From Bdellovibrionales bacterium (GTDB taxonomy: Bacteria; Bdellovibrionota; UBA1018), in NCBI GenBank assembly GCA_947380295.1, contig CANCQK010000012.1, positions 1 through 64,000 of the forward strand: a stretch of 64,000 bases of DNA. The letters are read 5' to 3'. Shown one piece after another: positions 39,075 through 48,397 of the stretch (positions within the stretch are counted from its first letter, which is position 1; each line of letters opens with the position of its first letter). Under the pieces are notes generated by a model, which saw only the letters and a list, made by a program, of their open reading frames with translations, searched no databases and was not told the DNA's origin. The translations under genes and the position numbers were made by a program.

Positions 39075-39215
39075 ATCCGACTTAATCAATAAAACGTCAG
39101 GTTAACTGTCGTTCTCATTGATAATGTCGGCAGACTATATCAGGGTTTTTTTGTGAATTCGAGTTCTTTTTTTAGGTGAATTGAGTAAGATTTTGGGTTT
39201 GAGAGGGTGATCGGT

Positions 39216-39680
39216 ATGAAGTTCCCGAAATTACGCGCAAATTGGGCCGCTTTGGCCATTCTTTTCGTCTCTTCAGGCGTCAGCTTGGGGGGGTGTGGGC
39301 AGACATCGGGGCTGATTTCATCGGTGAGTCCGACTTGCTCGGGTGCGAATCGGGCGCTCATTGGGGTAGGGGACGGGTATTTGCTCCATCTTTGTGGTTG
39401 TAATGGGGCTGGGGAGGCAGCAGGTACGGTGGTGAGCAGCGGGCAGATTTTAACATGTCATTTGGCCCAGGCAGATACTCAGGTTTCTTTCCACTTCGGG
39501 CAAGGGGCGGGATCTCATCAAATCGTTCCGGTGGGTGCTCCGACTCTCAGTGCAACACCCTGGGTTGCAGGGGGACAGCAGGTGCCGCAAGTTTATCCAG
39601 TTAAGCTAGGTCAGAGTGGTGTCACCTATATTTTTCAAGATGCGATGACCGGGGTTCAGGGACAAATCATTGTTCCGTAA
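39216..39680 (+). CDS. Small putative lipoprotein
   Basis: With the ATG at 39216 the protein is about 154 aa. A signal peptide ends in a lipobox L-G-G-C (Cys27). The mature part has four further Cys within the first 65 residues (PTCSG, LCGCNG, LTCHL) and is Gly/Val/Ser-rich, so a small disulfide-bonded beta fold is possible. GAGAGGG stands 9 bp before this ATG, better than the GTG at 39207. No family is recognised. Confidence 0.65.
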   Translation: MKFPKLRANWAALAILFVSSGVSLGGCGQTSGLISSVSPTCSGANRALIGVGDGYLLHLCGCNGAGEAAGTVVSSGQILTCHLAQADTQVSFHFGQGAGSHQIVPVGAPTLSATPWVAGGQQVPQVYPVKLGQSGVTYIFQDAMTGVQGQIIVP

Positions 39681-39722
39681 AGTGAAGTAGATCAGTAGAG
39701 GTCTGCGTGCTACCCTGATCTC

Positions 39723-40925
39723 ATGAACTTTGGAATTGATCGTTTTTGCCAAGACTCCAAGCTAAGAACTCCTCTTCATGGGAAGCGTGTCGCGCTCTTA
39801 GCTCATCCCGCTTCTGTGACTCGTGATCTAGTCCCCACGATCGATGCGATTCAAGCTCTGGGTGATGTAAAACTCGTTGCCGCCTTTGGTCCCCAGCACG
39901 GGATGAGAGGGGATAAGCAAGATAATATGGTCGAATCTCCGACCTACCTTGACCCAGTTCATCAGATCCCCGTTTTTAGCCTCTATGGCACAGTCAGGCG
40001 CCCAACGGAGGAGATGATGAGTCACTTTGATGTGATTCTGGTCGATCTCCAAGATTTGGGGTGTCGAATCTACACATTCATCACCACTCTCCTTTACGTC
40101 ATGGAAGAATGTGCGCGACTCGGTAAATCGGTTTGGATTTTAGATCGGCCGAATCCGGCTGGTCGGCCCATTGAAGGGAGTTTTTTAGAAGACGGTTGGG
40201 AGAGTTTTGTGGGAGCCGGGCCTCTTCCTATGCGTCACGGCTTAACGCTGGGTGAATTGGGGCAGTGGTTTAAATCGCGCTTCAAGCTGGATCTCGATCT
40301 CAAAATTATCACGATGGAAGGATACCTAATAGACGAGGCTCCTGGACTCGGGTGGCCTATTCATCAGCGCACGTGGATTAACCCAAGTCCGAATGCTCCG
40401 TCACTCTCGATGGCACGCTGCTATCCTGGCTCAGTGATGCTTGAGGGGACGACCTTGTCTGAGGGGAGGGGAACCACTCGTCCTTTAGAGATGGCTGGTG
40501 CACCTGATCTGGATTCGGGAAAGATCATTCAAAAAATGACAGAACTTGCTCCTCAGTGGATCCAGGGATGTAAGCTCAGAGCGTGTGTTTTTGAACCTAC
40601 GTTTCACAAGCATATGAATCAAATGAACTTTGGAATTCAAGTGCATGTGGATGATCCTCATTATCATCATGAGAGTTTCAAGCCCTATCGCCTTTTTTCG
40701 GTACTGTTCAAAGCAATTCGAGTTCTCCACCCAGATTACGCAATTTGGCGAAATTTCCCGTATGAATATGAGTACGAGCGCCTCGCCATTGATTTGATTA
40801 ATGGGGGTGAGTTCCTCAGAAAGTGGGTCGACGACCCAAATTCTCGAGTGTCTGACTTTGAGGCTCGAGTCAGACCTGAGGAGAAGTTCTGGGAGCAGGA
40901 GCGGAAGCCTTTCTTGCTCTATTAG
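39723..40925 (+). CDS. namZ: DUF1343/NamZ-family exo-beta-N-acetylmuramidase
   Basis: The protein is 400 aa. LLAHPASV, AFGPQHGMRGDKQ, VDLQDLGCRIYTF, LDRPNPAGR and the later WINPSPNAPSL ... YPGSVMLEGTTLSEGRGTTRP are hallmarks of DUF1343, now known as NamZ, which releases MurNAc from the non-reducing end of muropeptides in cell-wall recycling. No signal peptide is seen, so the enzyme probably works in the cytoplasm or is exported by another path. In this window no other recycling gene is adjacent. Confidence 0.92.
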   Translation: MNFGIDRFCQDSKLRTPLHGKRVALLAHPASVTRDLVPTIDAIQALGDVKLVAAFGPQHGMRGDKQDNMVESPTYLDPVHQIPVFSLYGTVRRPTEEMMSHFDVILVDLQDLGCRIYTFITTLLYVMEECARLGKSVWILDRPNPAGRPIEGSFLEDGWESFVGAGPLPMRHGLTLGELGQWFKSRFKLDLDLKIITMEGYLIDEAPGLGWPIHQRTWINPSPNAPSLSMARCYPGSVMLEGTTLSEGRGTTRPLEMAGAPDLDSGKIIQKMTELAPQWIQGCKLRACVFEPTFHKHMNQMNFGIQVHVDDPHYHHESFKPYRLFSVLFKAIRVLHPDYAIWRNFPYEYEYERLAIDLINGGEFLRKWVDDPNSRVSDFEARVRPEEKFWEQERKPFLLY

Positions 40926-40979
40926 ACCTGATTTTTGGTCCTTCGATTGCATGGGTACCCAACGACGACTGGGGGTCCC

Positions 40980-41393
40980 ATGAAACTTTTTCATTTCTAC
41001 CGTTCCGAGGACCAAAGCGGAGTCAGCGGTACCGGTCTAGTGGCCGAGGGTGTTCAGTTAACCAATGGTTGGTGCGTACTTCGATGGATTTCTAGGCATT
41101 CTAGTCTCTGCTTTTATCAGACTTTAGATCAGGTCAGAGCGATTCACAGTCATGGAGGAAAAACAGAAATCCTAGTTCATGAGGTGGCACCGCTTCCGAT
41201 ACGAATTACTAAAACAGGAATCAAGCGTTTCGAGATTTTAATGCAGATCATCGAAGAGGCTTCGCGACTGACGGTTGTTGCTGAGGAGCGCCAAAAGAGG
41301 GAAATTCAGGTAGAGATTTCGACCCAAAAGCTCAGAGAATTAGTTGATTTACTAGAGCAAGATATTGCTGTGCATAAACGGCGCTCTGCATAG
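40980..41393 (+). CDS. Small conserved-looking protein, function unknown
   Basis: About 137 aa with the ATG at 40980. The first half (FHFYRSEDQSGVSGTGLVAE, then GWCVLRWI, YQTLDQVRAIHSHGG) looks like a compact beta domain; the second half is helical and charged. I do not recognise a named family. It follows namZ by 54 bp in the same direction and may be co-transcribed. Confidence 0.6.
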   Translation: MKLFHFYRSEDQSGVSGTGLVAEGVQLTNGWCVLRWISRHSSLCFYQTLDQVRAIHSHGGKTEILVHEVAPLPIRITKTGIKRFEILMQIIEEASRLTVVAEERQKREIQVEISTQKLRELVDLLEQDIAVHKRRSA

Positions 41394-41435
41394 GATGATA
41401 GTTCTTTTTTTAAATCAAATTTAAACAGCAGGTAT

Positions 41436-41464
41436 TTGACACGTTCCTCCGGATTGGATAATTG
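41436..41464 (+). promoter_or_regulatory. Candidate promoter of the TolC-like gene
   Basis: TTGACA at 41436-41441, with GATAAT at 41457-41462 (15-bp spacer) or TAATTG at 41459-41464 (17-bp spacer). It lies about 43 bp before the ATG at 41507. Confidence 0.45.
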
Positions 41465-41506
41465 CTTAGCTCGGGGAATTTGGTTCGTTTAGGTGGGGGG
41501 CGGGGT

Positions 41507-43198
41507 ATGGATTTTTTGCTGGATTGGAGAGTTCTGAGTTTGACTCGGAGGGGGTCTGTGTTTTTTTGCGTGATATCAGCTCTCCTTTTCGCTAGCTGCA
41601 AAAGTAAGTTTGTTACCGGCCATTTTAGAGGTAATTTAACTAATTTTTTGACATCAAACTTGAGCCTTGCCGCGATTCAAAAAGAAACTCTAGTCGATAT
41701 TGAAATCGTATCTCAGGACCGAAAGTCGGGAGTTGTTTTTATTCGAGATGAACAAAAGCGTCCCCTCTATCACTTTAATGTGAAGCATGTTCAGCGGGGG
41801 GTTTATCAGCTGACGTTGCCATTTTTGAATTCTAAAATCATACACCTCAAAAAAAAGGGGAATTGTTATCTCAGTGAGTTGCCCATTCGAGCTGATATTT
41901 GTTTTAGCGACAAAGAGTTTGTATTGAATTTGAATGACTCTGAAAATCGCAAGTACCTAAAAATTTCGGCGACTCCGTTTCAGATTCGAGGGCCTTATGA
42001 GGTTGAAGACGCGCGCAAATTTTCGCTGAACGAGGCACTTGATCTAGCTCTCGAACAGAATCTTGATGCACGAGTGGAGTATGAAAAAATGACCCAGGCT
42101 GCTCTCCGCGCAAAGGCCGCTTGGTTGGCGCTTTTTCCTCGTCTCAATGTTCGATGTGGAATGCCGCTGAGAGCGCTGCCTGATCCAATGGGTTTTGCAA
42201 TTACGACAGTAATTACTTCATTAGGTGATTTTCTGCCTGTTTTTCTCCCATCTCGGTGGTTTAAGGCGTATTCCAGTTCTGCGTTAGGCGAGGCTGAGCG
42301 GGTAGCATTTCGGGCTATGCGGGCCAATTTGGCTACTCAGATTGAGGGGGTTGCTCATGTTTTGGATCAGCAGTCTCGGATTCATGAAGAGTATAAACGA
42401 CTCATTCAGCTTTTGGATGCGAGCCGACCTCGATTTTTATCTCATGTCGAGTCCAAGGCGCTCTCCGTGGAAAAGTTTAAAGACTTTGAACAGATGATTG
42501 AAGAGCTTAAGTTGGAGGAAATTCGAATTAAAGAGAGTTATCTTGCGACAAAACGTGCTCTTGCCAGTGCGATCGGTCTAAGAAATCCAGATGGCATAGC
42601 ATCCTTAGATTCTGGAAGTGGAGATGTCTCCATCACCAGTGCCATTCCTTTGCAGAGAGAGGAGATTTTGAAGCTAGCACGTGGGCGATCTTTCGAGCTT
42701 GAGCAGATTCAACATCTCATTCAGTCGGCAAGGTATGATCAGCGCAGTCACTGGTGGTTGGGGCTCGATTCGACCGGTGATGCAAACTACTCATTCGGGC
42801 CTGCATTGCCGACCTTGATTGCGGTCGATCAGTCGAAAATTCGTGAGCTTGAGCTGATGGCAAGTAAAGTGGATCATGACCTCGCTCAAAGAGTGTACGA
42901 GCTGGTCGAGACTCATAATTCGGACTTACAAGTTCATGCATCTGCTTTGGATGTTTTGAGGGGGTCTCAAGAAGCCTTGTCTGAGTTGATTCGGTTAGCC
43001 TCGCTAGACGGTAGCCTCAATCCAGATGCAGTGGTGAGTAAAACTCAGAGACTTTTGAGGAACCTCGCTCGGTATGAGTCCATTTTTACGGACTTTCGAG
43101 TGTCACGGTCCAGGATTGATCGCCTTCTGCTTCGTGGCGTGTACGAGAGACTTTTGCCAAAACCAAGTGTGGAGGCCCGGTCGGTGAGGACGATCTAG
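41507..43198 (+). CDS. TolC-like outer membrane efflux protein (probable lipoprotein)
   Basis: About 563 aa. A signal ends near LFASC (Cys31), an imperfect lipobox. About 140 residues of beta-rich sequence, unusual for the family, follow. From about residue 160 the OEP pattern begins (FSLNEALDLALEQN, then long helical repeats to the C-terminus). OEP proteins form trimeric channels with an inner-membrane pump; no MFP or RND/ABC gene adjoins it, so it is an orphan. The ATG at 41507 follows a G-rich run. The final 4 bp overlap the convergent RDD gene. Confidence 0.78.
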   Translation: MDFLLDWRVLSLTRRGSVFFCVISALLFASCKSKFVTGHFRGNLTNFLTSNLSLAAIQKETLVDIEIVSQDRKSGVVFIRDEQKRPLYHFNVKHVQRGVYQLTLPFLNSKIIHLKKKGNCYLSELPIRADICFSDKEFVLNLNDSENRKYLKISATPFQIRGPYEVEDARKFSLNEALDLALEQNLDARVEYEKMTQAALRAKAAWLALFPRLNVRCGMPLRALPDPMGFAITTVITSLGDFLPVFLPSRWFKAYSSSALGEAERVAFRAMRANLATQIEGVAHVLDQQSRIHEEYKRLIQLLDASRPRFLSHVESKALSVEKFKDFEQMIEELKLEEIRIKESYLATKRALASAIGLRNPDGIASLDSGSGDVSITSAIPLQREEILKLARGRSFELEQIQHLIQSARYDQRSHWWLGLDSTGDANYSFGPALPTLIAVDQSKIRELELMASKVDHDLAQRVYELVETHNSDLQVHASALDVLRGSQEALSELIRLASLDGSLNPDAVVSKTQRLLRNLARYESIFTDFRVSRSRIDRLLLRGVYERLLPKPSVEARSVRTI

Positions 43199-43839
43199 AA
43201 CGGCCTCGTTCTGAGCGGTTGGAGATTGAATAGGACGTCATGGAGGCATCGACGTTTTCGGTTAAAGAATCCGAGCACAAGCCCAACCCCGATGAGAGCA
43301 CTAGGGATAAAGAGGATCGCTCTGAGTAGGATTTTTGTTCGAGATCCGCGCAGAACTAAGCTGAATAGGGATTTCCCCAGGCTCGAGCGAAATAGAACTT
43401 CCTGGAAGGCAACCAGGAACCAGTTTAGACCCAGTAACGCGACCGCGAAAATAGGGATCATAGTCGTATCCAGGAGAATGCGAGGGTCAACTTCGTTGAG
43501 CCAGAACGTGAGGCCGACGATGCCGCTCAGTAAAGAGGTATGAACCAGTAGATCGAGGGTATAGGCTGCCCCACGGACAAATAAATAAGATACGCCCAGT
43601 TTTTCAGTTTCAGGTTTGATCCCGGCGAGGGAGGGTCTCGGTGGAGTGGGTGTCTGACGGGCTTGAGTCTGAGGGGCTGCTCTGACTTCAGGGGCACGCT
43701 GGGGCGTGGGGCTTTTGGGTTTTTGCTGAGGTGCATAGGGCAGTCCGTCTGAAAAAGGGTGGAAACCTACTCCAGAGTGCAGAGGACGAAATGAAACATC
43801 GGTGTTTTGGTTCCGATGAGGACCTAGATCTGATTGCAT
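43195..43839 (-). CDS. RDD-family membrane protein
   Basis: About 214 aa. The N-terminal 75 residues are Pro/Gln/Thr-rich and disordered. The rest is an RDD domain with three or four helices, with R-x-x-A at its start ([11 protein letters not shown]), [11 protein letters not shown] and a final [12 protein letters not shown] proteins are small integral membrane proteins, some acting as transporters. I chose the ATG at 43839 because GGGAGGGG lies just upstream. Confidence 0.8.
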   Translation of the reverse strand: MQSDLGPHRNQNTDVSFRPLHSGVGFHPFSDGLPYAPQQKPKSPTPQRAPEVRAAPQTQARQTPTPPRPSLAGIKPETEKLGVSYLFVRGAAYTLDLLVHTSLLSGIVGLTFWLNEVDPRILLDTTMIPIFAVALLGLNWFLVAFQEVLFRSSLGKSLFSLVLRGSRTKILLRAILFIPSALIGVGLVLGFFNRKRRCLHDVLFNLQPLRTRPF

Positions 43840-43921
43840 TGAAAATCCCCTCCCGACTCTTTCAGAATACCGCAATGGGATGGTGTATTGTCCAATGCTT
43901 TTTTTTCAACTAGAATGCGGC

Positions 43922-44422
43922 ATGAGCAAATTATCTCGATCGATACTGGACAAAATTCGTTCTGCTAGTGAGTTGGAAAAACAATTCGGGCTCGGGTCTT
44001 CTCGATCTGCTCAGGTGGTCTTCACCAATGGATGTTTTGATATCCTCCATAAGGGGCACGTGACTTACTTGGAGGAGGCACGAAACCTCGGGGACCTTCT
44101 GATTGTGGGGGTCAATTCTGACGATTCAGTTCGTCGGCTGAAGGGACCTGAAAGGCCCTTGAACTCGACCCAGGATCGACTAGAAGTGCTCGCATCGCTT
44201 GAGTCAGTTGACTATGTCACTTGGTTTGAAGAAGACACTCCGATTGAGCTGATCCAAAAAATTCGGCCGGATTGTCTAGCAAAGGGTGGGGATTGGAAAA
44301 TCGAGCAAATTGTAGGATCAACTGAGGTGATGGGCTGGGGTGGCACTGTTCGATCGATCCCTTTTGTAGAGGGTCGTAGCACCACCCGCCTCATCGAAAA
44401 GGCACGGAAAAAGGCTACTTAG
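43922..44422 (+). CDS. rfaE2: D-glycero-beta-D-manno-heptose 1-phosphate adenylyltransferase
   Basis: About 166 aa. It is a single nucleotidyltransferase domain with [13 protein letters not shown] (HxGH at 43-46) and a later R-S-T-T-R-L-I signature ([10 protein letters not shown]). The enzyme makes ADP-heptose for LPS core. It corresponds to the C-terminal half of HldE; the kinase half (RfaE1) is not in the window. The ATG at 43922 matches the family N-terminus. Its last 8 bp overlap the convergent membrane gene. Confidence 0.92.
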   Translation: MSKLSRSILDKIRSASELEKQFGLGSSRSAQVVFTNGCFDILHKGHVTYLEEARNLGDLLIVGVNSDDSVRRLKGPERPLNSTQDRLEVLASLESVDYVTWFEEDTPIELIQKIRPDCLAKGGDWKIEQIVGSTEVMGWGGTVRSIPFVEGRSTTRLIEKARKKAT

Positions 44423-44903
44423 TACCGCGAATCATCCGGTCAAAAAACGCAATGGAGGCTAGCCCTAGGCCGTAAGCAAAGCAAACAGGGAGAGCAGGTC
44501 CAGCAGGAATCCTAGCGGCGTAGATCACTTTGAAGGATGGGAGGAACAAATTCCAGATAAAGATCCAGGTGAATGCGCCCCAGGCGAGTCCCATCATTAA
44601 AAGGGCCGAAACTGAATTGGTCGCTGTGAAGTGGGCAAAAATAACGCCCCAAAACACGGCCAACACTTCGATGAAAAATGCTCCAGCAACCACGCCTTGC
44701 ATGGATTGGAGATCAGTAGCTGCTGCCCCCAAAAGTGGAGTGCCCATGAGCTTGATCGGAAAGTAGGGGTCCCAGCCAAGAGCGGATGAAACGCCCACAG
44801 CAACGAGCATGGCTAAAAGGCCAGCAAATATTCCACCTAAAATTCCTGCAATCCATCGAATGGGATCACGACGTAGCCAAGTTTCAACTAGATTGTATTC
44901 CAT
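44415..44903 (-). CDS. Four-helix membrane protein, function unknown
   Basis: About 162 aa. Four hydrophobic stretches ([74 protein letters not shown]) suggest an integral inner-membrane protein. No family is recognised. The ATG at 44903 has GGAG at a good distance (6 bp) and is preferred over 44921. Confidence 0.65.
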   Translation of the reverse strand: MEYNLVETWLRRDPIRWIAGILGGIFAGLLAMLVAVGVSSALGWDPYFPIKLMGTPLLGAAATDLQSMQGVVAGAFFIEVLAVFWGVIFAHFTATNSVSALLMMGLAWGAFTWIFIWNLFLPSFKVIYAARIPAGPALPVCFAYGLGLASIAFFDRMIRGTK

Positions 44904-44967
44904 ATAAACTCCGTATAACACCGCCGGCGAACTGAGAAAACAACAAACGCCTAATTTTCACGGGCGC

Positions 44968-45384
44968 TTAGGCTTGCTGAGGACTCGTTCCTTTTTTGAA
45001 GGTGCGTTCTTTTCTCTGCTGCCTGCGGACCAATTGATCCTGTACGGGACCGAAGAGGAGAATTCCTACTCCTGCACTTAAAATGAGAGGGAGCACTAGG
45101 ACTAAAAAGTTTTTCGAGTTTTGAAGAGGTGCTGACAAGCTGACAGCCAATCCTACATAGAGGAGGGTTAGGACTGTCCAGGTTTTGATTGCGCCGTGAA
45201 GCGGTATTTTTTTGAACCAGGCCATTTTCTCGATCTGAAGGCTGCCCAGAAGAGCTACAAATATGGACAGATTTGAAGTGAAAACGCAGAGAAGAATGGT
45301 TGGCCAATCCAAATGGAGAATTTCAAGGCCTGCGGCAAGTGATAAAAGAGTTCCGAGTAATGCGTTAAAAATAGCTGCTTTCAT
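44968..45384 (-). CDS. Small membrane protein, function unknown
   Basis: About 138 aa with four hydrophobic stretches (ALLGTLLSLAAGL; TILLCVFTSNLSIFVALLG; WTVLTLLYVGLAVSL; FLVLVLPLILSAGVGILLFG) and a basic C-terminus. No family is recognised. It lies 64 bp upstream of the four-helix protein in the same direction, so the two may be an operon. Start at ATG 45384; a TTG at 45414 is possible. Confidence 0.6.
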   Translation of the reverse strand: MKAAIFNALLGTLLSLAAGLEILHLDWPTILLCVFTSNLSIFVALLGSLQIEKMAWFKKIPLHGAIKTWTVLTLLYVGLAVSLSAPLQNSKNFLVLVLPLILSAGVGILLFGPVQDQLVRRQQRKERTFKKGTSPQQA

Positions 45385-45475
45385 TTCAGCTCTTATACCT
45401 GGTTTGTCGATCAAGTTCCATTGACTCTTTACGCTGGCTTCGATAACAGGGGGGAAATTGGGGAGTTACTAGCGA

Positions 45476-46441
45476 ATGACTTTAATAGTTGATTTTAATA
45501 GTCACGTTTTCCCGGCTCTTTTTAAGGGCTTTGAAATTATTCCAATTGATAAAGTGAATCGCTTTCGAGAATCGGCCCGCCAGTGGCTCAGACCGATCTC
45601 AAATTCAATTCATGGCTCTCAAACCATGCTCCGGTATCTCCCCCAGTTTGCTAGAGATCAGTTGGATGGTCTCAGCGCAATTCTGCCCCTCCCTGGGCTA
45701 ATGGTGGAGTCGACCCCGGGTGATTTGTTTTCGGCAATGGATGCAGCACAGGTGGATTACTCAGTGGTGATTGCGCAGCAACCCTGGGTGCCTAATGATT
45801 TTATTTTGGAGCTGGCGGCTGAACATCCCCGGTTGATCCCGGTGGTGAACATTCCAAAAGGAACCGCCAAACCCGGCCAAGCATTGAAGGCTTATGTCCA
45901 AAAGGGTGCTCGTGCTCTCAAGATTCATCCCTCCATGGACAATGAGGACGTGAATTCACCCCGCTATCGGGCACTTCTCAGGGCGGCCGATGATCTGGCC
46001 CTTCCGGTCATCGTTCATACTGGCTGTATCCACTCCAAGCTGCTCTACCGCAATCCTCGCCAGGGTAAAGCAGAGAACTTCGTCAAGTGGTATGAGTCGT
46101 TCCCTCAGGTTCGATTTGTCTTGGCTCACATGAATTTTCACGAACCAAATATCGCTTTGGATCTCTGCGAGGAGTTTTCAAATCTCTACGTCGATACCTC
46201 TTGGCAGCCAACCGAGGTCATTGCTGAAGCAACGCGTCGGATTGGAGCAGATCGAGTCTTGTTTGGAACCGATTGGCCGTTCGTGGGTAATAATTTGAAC
46301 TTGGGCCGGTCACGAATTCAAAATGGAATCGAAACAGGGTTGTTGAACGAGGAGCAAGGAAGACTTATCCTAGGAGAGAATGCTGCAAAACTCCTTCATC
46401 TTGAATCCACTGTCGAATTCTCTCAGATCTCCCACGCCTAG
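45476..46441 (+). CDS. Amidohydrolase-2 family TIM-barrel hydrolase
   Basis: The protein is 321 aa. KIHPSMD, VHTG, LAHM and FGTDWPF supply the later metal and active-site positions of the amidohydrolase_2 family. The first metal motif, normally H-x-H, reads N-S-H here (DFNSHVFP), so the enzyme may use one metal or have altered chemistry. The gene is 35 bp upstream of a creatininase-family gene, so the two may act on related amide or lactam substrates. Substrate unknown. Confidence 0.82.
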   Translation: MTLIVDFNSHVFPALFKGFEIIPIDKVNRFRESARQWLRPISNSIHGSQTMLRYLPQFARDQLDGLSAILPLPGLMVESTPGDLFSAMDAAQVDYSVVIAQQPWVPNDFILELAAEHPRLIPVVNIPKGTAKPGQALKAYVQKGARALKIHPSMDNEDVNSPRYRALLRAADDLALPVIVHTGCIHSKLLYRNPRQGKAENFVKWYESFPQVRFVLAHMNFHEPNIALDLCEEFSNLYVDTSWQPTEVIAEATRRIGADRVLFGTDWPFVGNNLNLGRSRIQNGIETGLLNEEQGRLILGENAAKLLHLESTVEFSQISHA

Positions 46442-46476
46442 TCTCGCGTCTGATCTCCCGCTAGGGGGGTGCTGAC

Positions 46477-47394
46477 GTGGAATTTGCTAAATTGACGGCC
46501 TCTCAATTGGAATTTTTGCCTCGAGATAGGACTGTGTTTTTTTTCCCAGTGGGTCCGATGGAAGACCACGGCCCGCACCTGCCTCTCGGAATGGATCTTG
46601 AAGAGGCTGAGAGGCTCTGTTTTCTTGCGGTCCAGCACCTGGAGCAAGAGATGCCCGGCTGGAAAGGTATTGTTATGCCCAAGGCTCCCCTTGGTATCGA
46701 TTCCTTTACAACTCGAATTGCGATCACCGTCCGATCTCATGTTTTGCGAGATTGGTTAGTGGATGCCTGTACGTCTCTTTCTCGCCTGGGGTTTCTACAT
46801 TTTGCGTGTTTTTCAGGGAATCTTGGACCCCGTCAGCTCACTGCGATCGAAGATGCGGGCTGGATCATTCGACGAGGAACCCAGGTTTTTCGACTTCCTG
46901 GGATTCTGCATTTTGGCACTCGTCCTACCCTGATCTCTGTGAGCTCAGCTCTTGTGAAAAGCAAAGATCTGTTCCAATCACCGCTCTGGCTAGATGGTAA
47001 GGAGCATGGAGGGGAGCGGGATACTTCGGTGGCTTTGGCGCTCTTTGCAGGTAATGTAGAACCGACTTATCAGTTGTTGCCTCCGATCGATCGAAATCCG
47101 TCTTTTTTTGGGCGTCTCCGAAACCGCTGGAAGCATCAGCAAAACTCCTACTGGGGTGATCCGTCCGCTGCCACTGCAGACGCAGGGGGAAAGTACCTCA
47201 TTGGAACCATCGATGATGTTTTTCCTAAAATGCGGGCAGTTTGGGAAGGGCGCAACCCCAAGTTTTTATTTAAGTCCTGGTACTCGATCGTGCCAATGAA
47301 CAAGAGCTTCTTCAAGGCCTGGCTCTTGGTAGCGCTGCTTTGTATTCTTGCTATGGCTTGGTTTATGATGAGCTATTTAAGATTTGAATTTTAG
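46477..47394 (+). CDS. Creatininase-family protein with C-terminal membrane anchor
   Basis: The protein is 305 aa. GPMEDHGPHLPLGMD (Glu29, His31, Asp40) and KEHGGERDTS are the family's metal ligands and active-site motif. Residues about 283-300 (WLLVALLCILAMAWFMM) form a transmembrane helix, an addition not usual for creatininase/MftE-type hydrolases. The start is GTG at 46477. The last 32 bp overlap the convergent menC-like gene. Confidence 0.85.
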   Translation: MEFAKLTASQLEFLPRDRTVFFFPVGPMEDHGPHLPLGMDLEEAERLCFLAVQHLEQEMPGWKGIVMPKAPLGIDSFTTRIAITVRSHVLRDWLVDACTSLSRLGFLHFACFSGNLGPRQLTAIEDAGWIIRRGTQVFRLPGILHFGTRPTLISVSSALVKSKDLFQSPLWLDGKEHGGERDTSVALALFAGNVEPTYQLLPPIDRNPSFFGRLRNRWKHQQNSYWGDPSAATADAGGKYLIGTIDDVFPKMRAVWEGRNPKFLFKSWYSIVPMNKSFFKAWLLVALLCILAMAWFMMSYLRFEF

Positions 47395-48397
47395 TACCTT
47401 GCGCGAGCGCCTTCAAGGCCTCCCCCAATCCAAATCCCGGTTCTGTGGGCGCAATGAACCGAGGCCCTACGCTTTGAATGGAGTTCATCCAGGGGTGATT
47501 CGCATAGGCGTGCTGCGAGAGAAGTCCTGCTGGCTCTACAAGAATATTCCCTTTCTGCGCTGCTTGAGCTGCGCTCCAGGCCGCGCAAATCTGACCCAAA
47601 GGGTGATCCATTGAGCTGGTGAAAACAACACTAGCTCCGATTTTTTGAGCTAGAGCGCAAATTTGTTCAGGATTTTGAGATGCGGGTTTGATGACCAAGA
47701 CGTCGACTTGGGCTTGTTCAATCTTTGGAAAGTCTCGAGGCTCGATTCGATCTAAAGCGAGTCTGACGTTCCATGTTTTGCTTAGATTTTCCCAAGCTTG
47801 GAGGTCAAAAGGAATCGGGTCTTCTAGAAAATCAATCTGATCGACGGCTTGATTGATCCCGTTTAAAAAAGCGTGCATCGTCTCTAAATTCAAATATGAA
47901 TTAAAGTCGAGTCTCCACTTGAGTCCCAGAGCTTTTAGAAGCGGGTCTAAGTTTTTAATGATTTTGATTTCTTGATCAGGATTTTTACCCACTTTCGCCT
48001 TGATCAATTGAAAGTCTGCTTTTGCTGCTGCGATCACCTCAGCCTCTTCGAGGCTCTCTAATTGTGTCACAAGAAGATGGTTGGGAGGAATAGTCAGTCC
48101 TTCAAAAAGCGAAACTCCTTTTCCTCTAGCTTGAGCGTCTTGATGGGCAAAAAAAATGGATCGCTCAGTGATGGGTGTGAGGTGTCCTGTTTTTAGAGAC
48201 TCAAGTTGCGCTTCCAATGGTGCATCCCCAAGTTCTGGCCAGGGAAAACAATCTGCGTATCCTAAGCCTATGTCTGGAAAATCGGCTCGCAAGAGGCATC
48301 CCTGCCTCGGCGTCGCTAGCGACCTGCTATTGGGGGCAGAGCGGGGGGTGAGCGTATAAGGGTAAATTTGAATCAGTCTGGGTAGCAAGATTTTCAC
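47363..48397 (-). CDS. menC: Enolase-superfamily protein, o-succinylbenzoate synthase-like (MenC)
   Basis: The protein is 344 aa. It has the mandelate-racemase/MenC active-site order: a K-x-K (IKAKVG), LDFN, FLEDP, LALDR, VIKP and SSMDHPLG. This fits OSB synthase of menaquinone biosynthesis, although enolase-superfamily members such as dipeptide epimerases or other racemases share these motifs. No other men gene is visible. It overlaps the upstream SNF2 gene by 4 bp. Confidence 0.78.
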   Translation of the reverse strand: MKILLPRLIQIYPYTLTPRSAPNSRSLATPRQGCLLRADFPDIGLGYADCFPWPELGDAPLEAQLESLKTGHLTPITERSIFFAHQDAQARGKGVSLFEGLTIPPNHLLVTQLESLEEAEVIAAAKADFQLIKAKVGKNPDQEIKIIKNLDPLLKALGLKWRLDFNSYLNLETMHAFLNGINQAVDQIDFLEDPIPFDLQAWENLSKTWNVRLALDRIEPRDFPKIEQAQVDVLVIKPASQNPEQICALAQKIGASVVFTSSMDHPLGQICAAWSAAQAAQKGNILVEPAGLLSQHAYANHPWMNSIQSVGPRFIAPTEPGFGLGEALKALAQGTKIQILNSSS

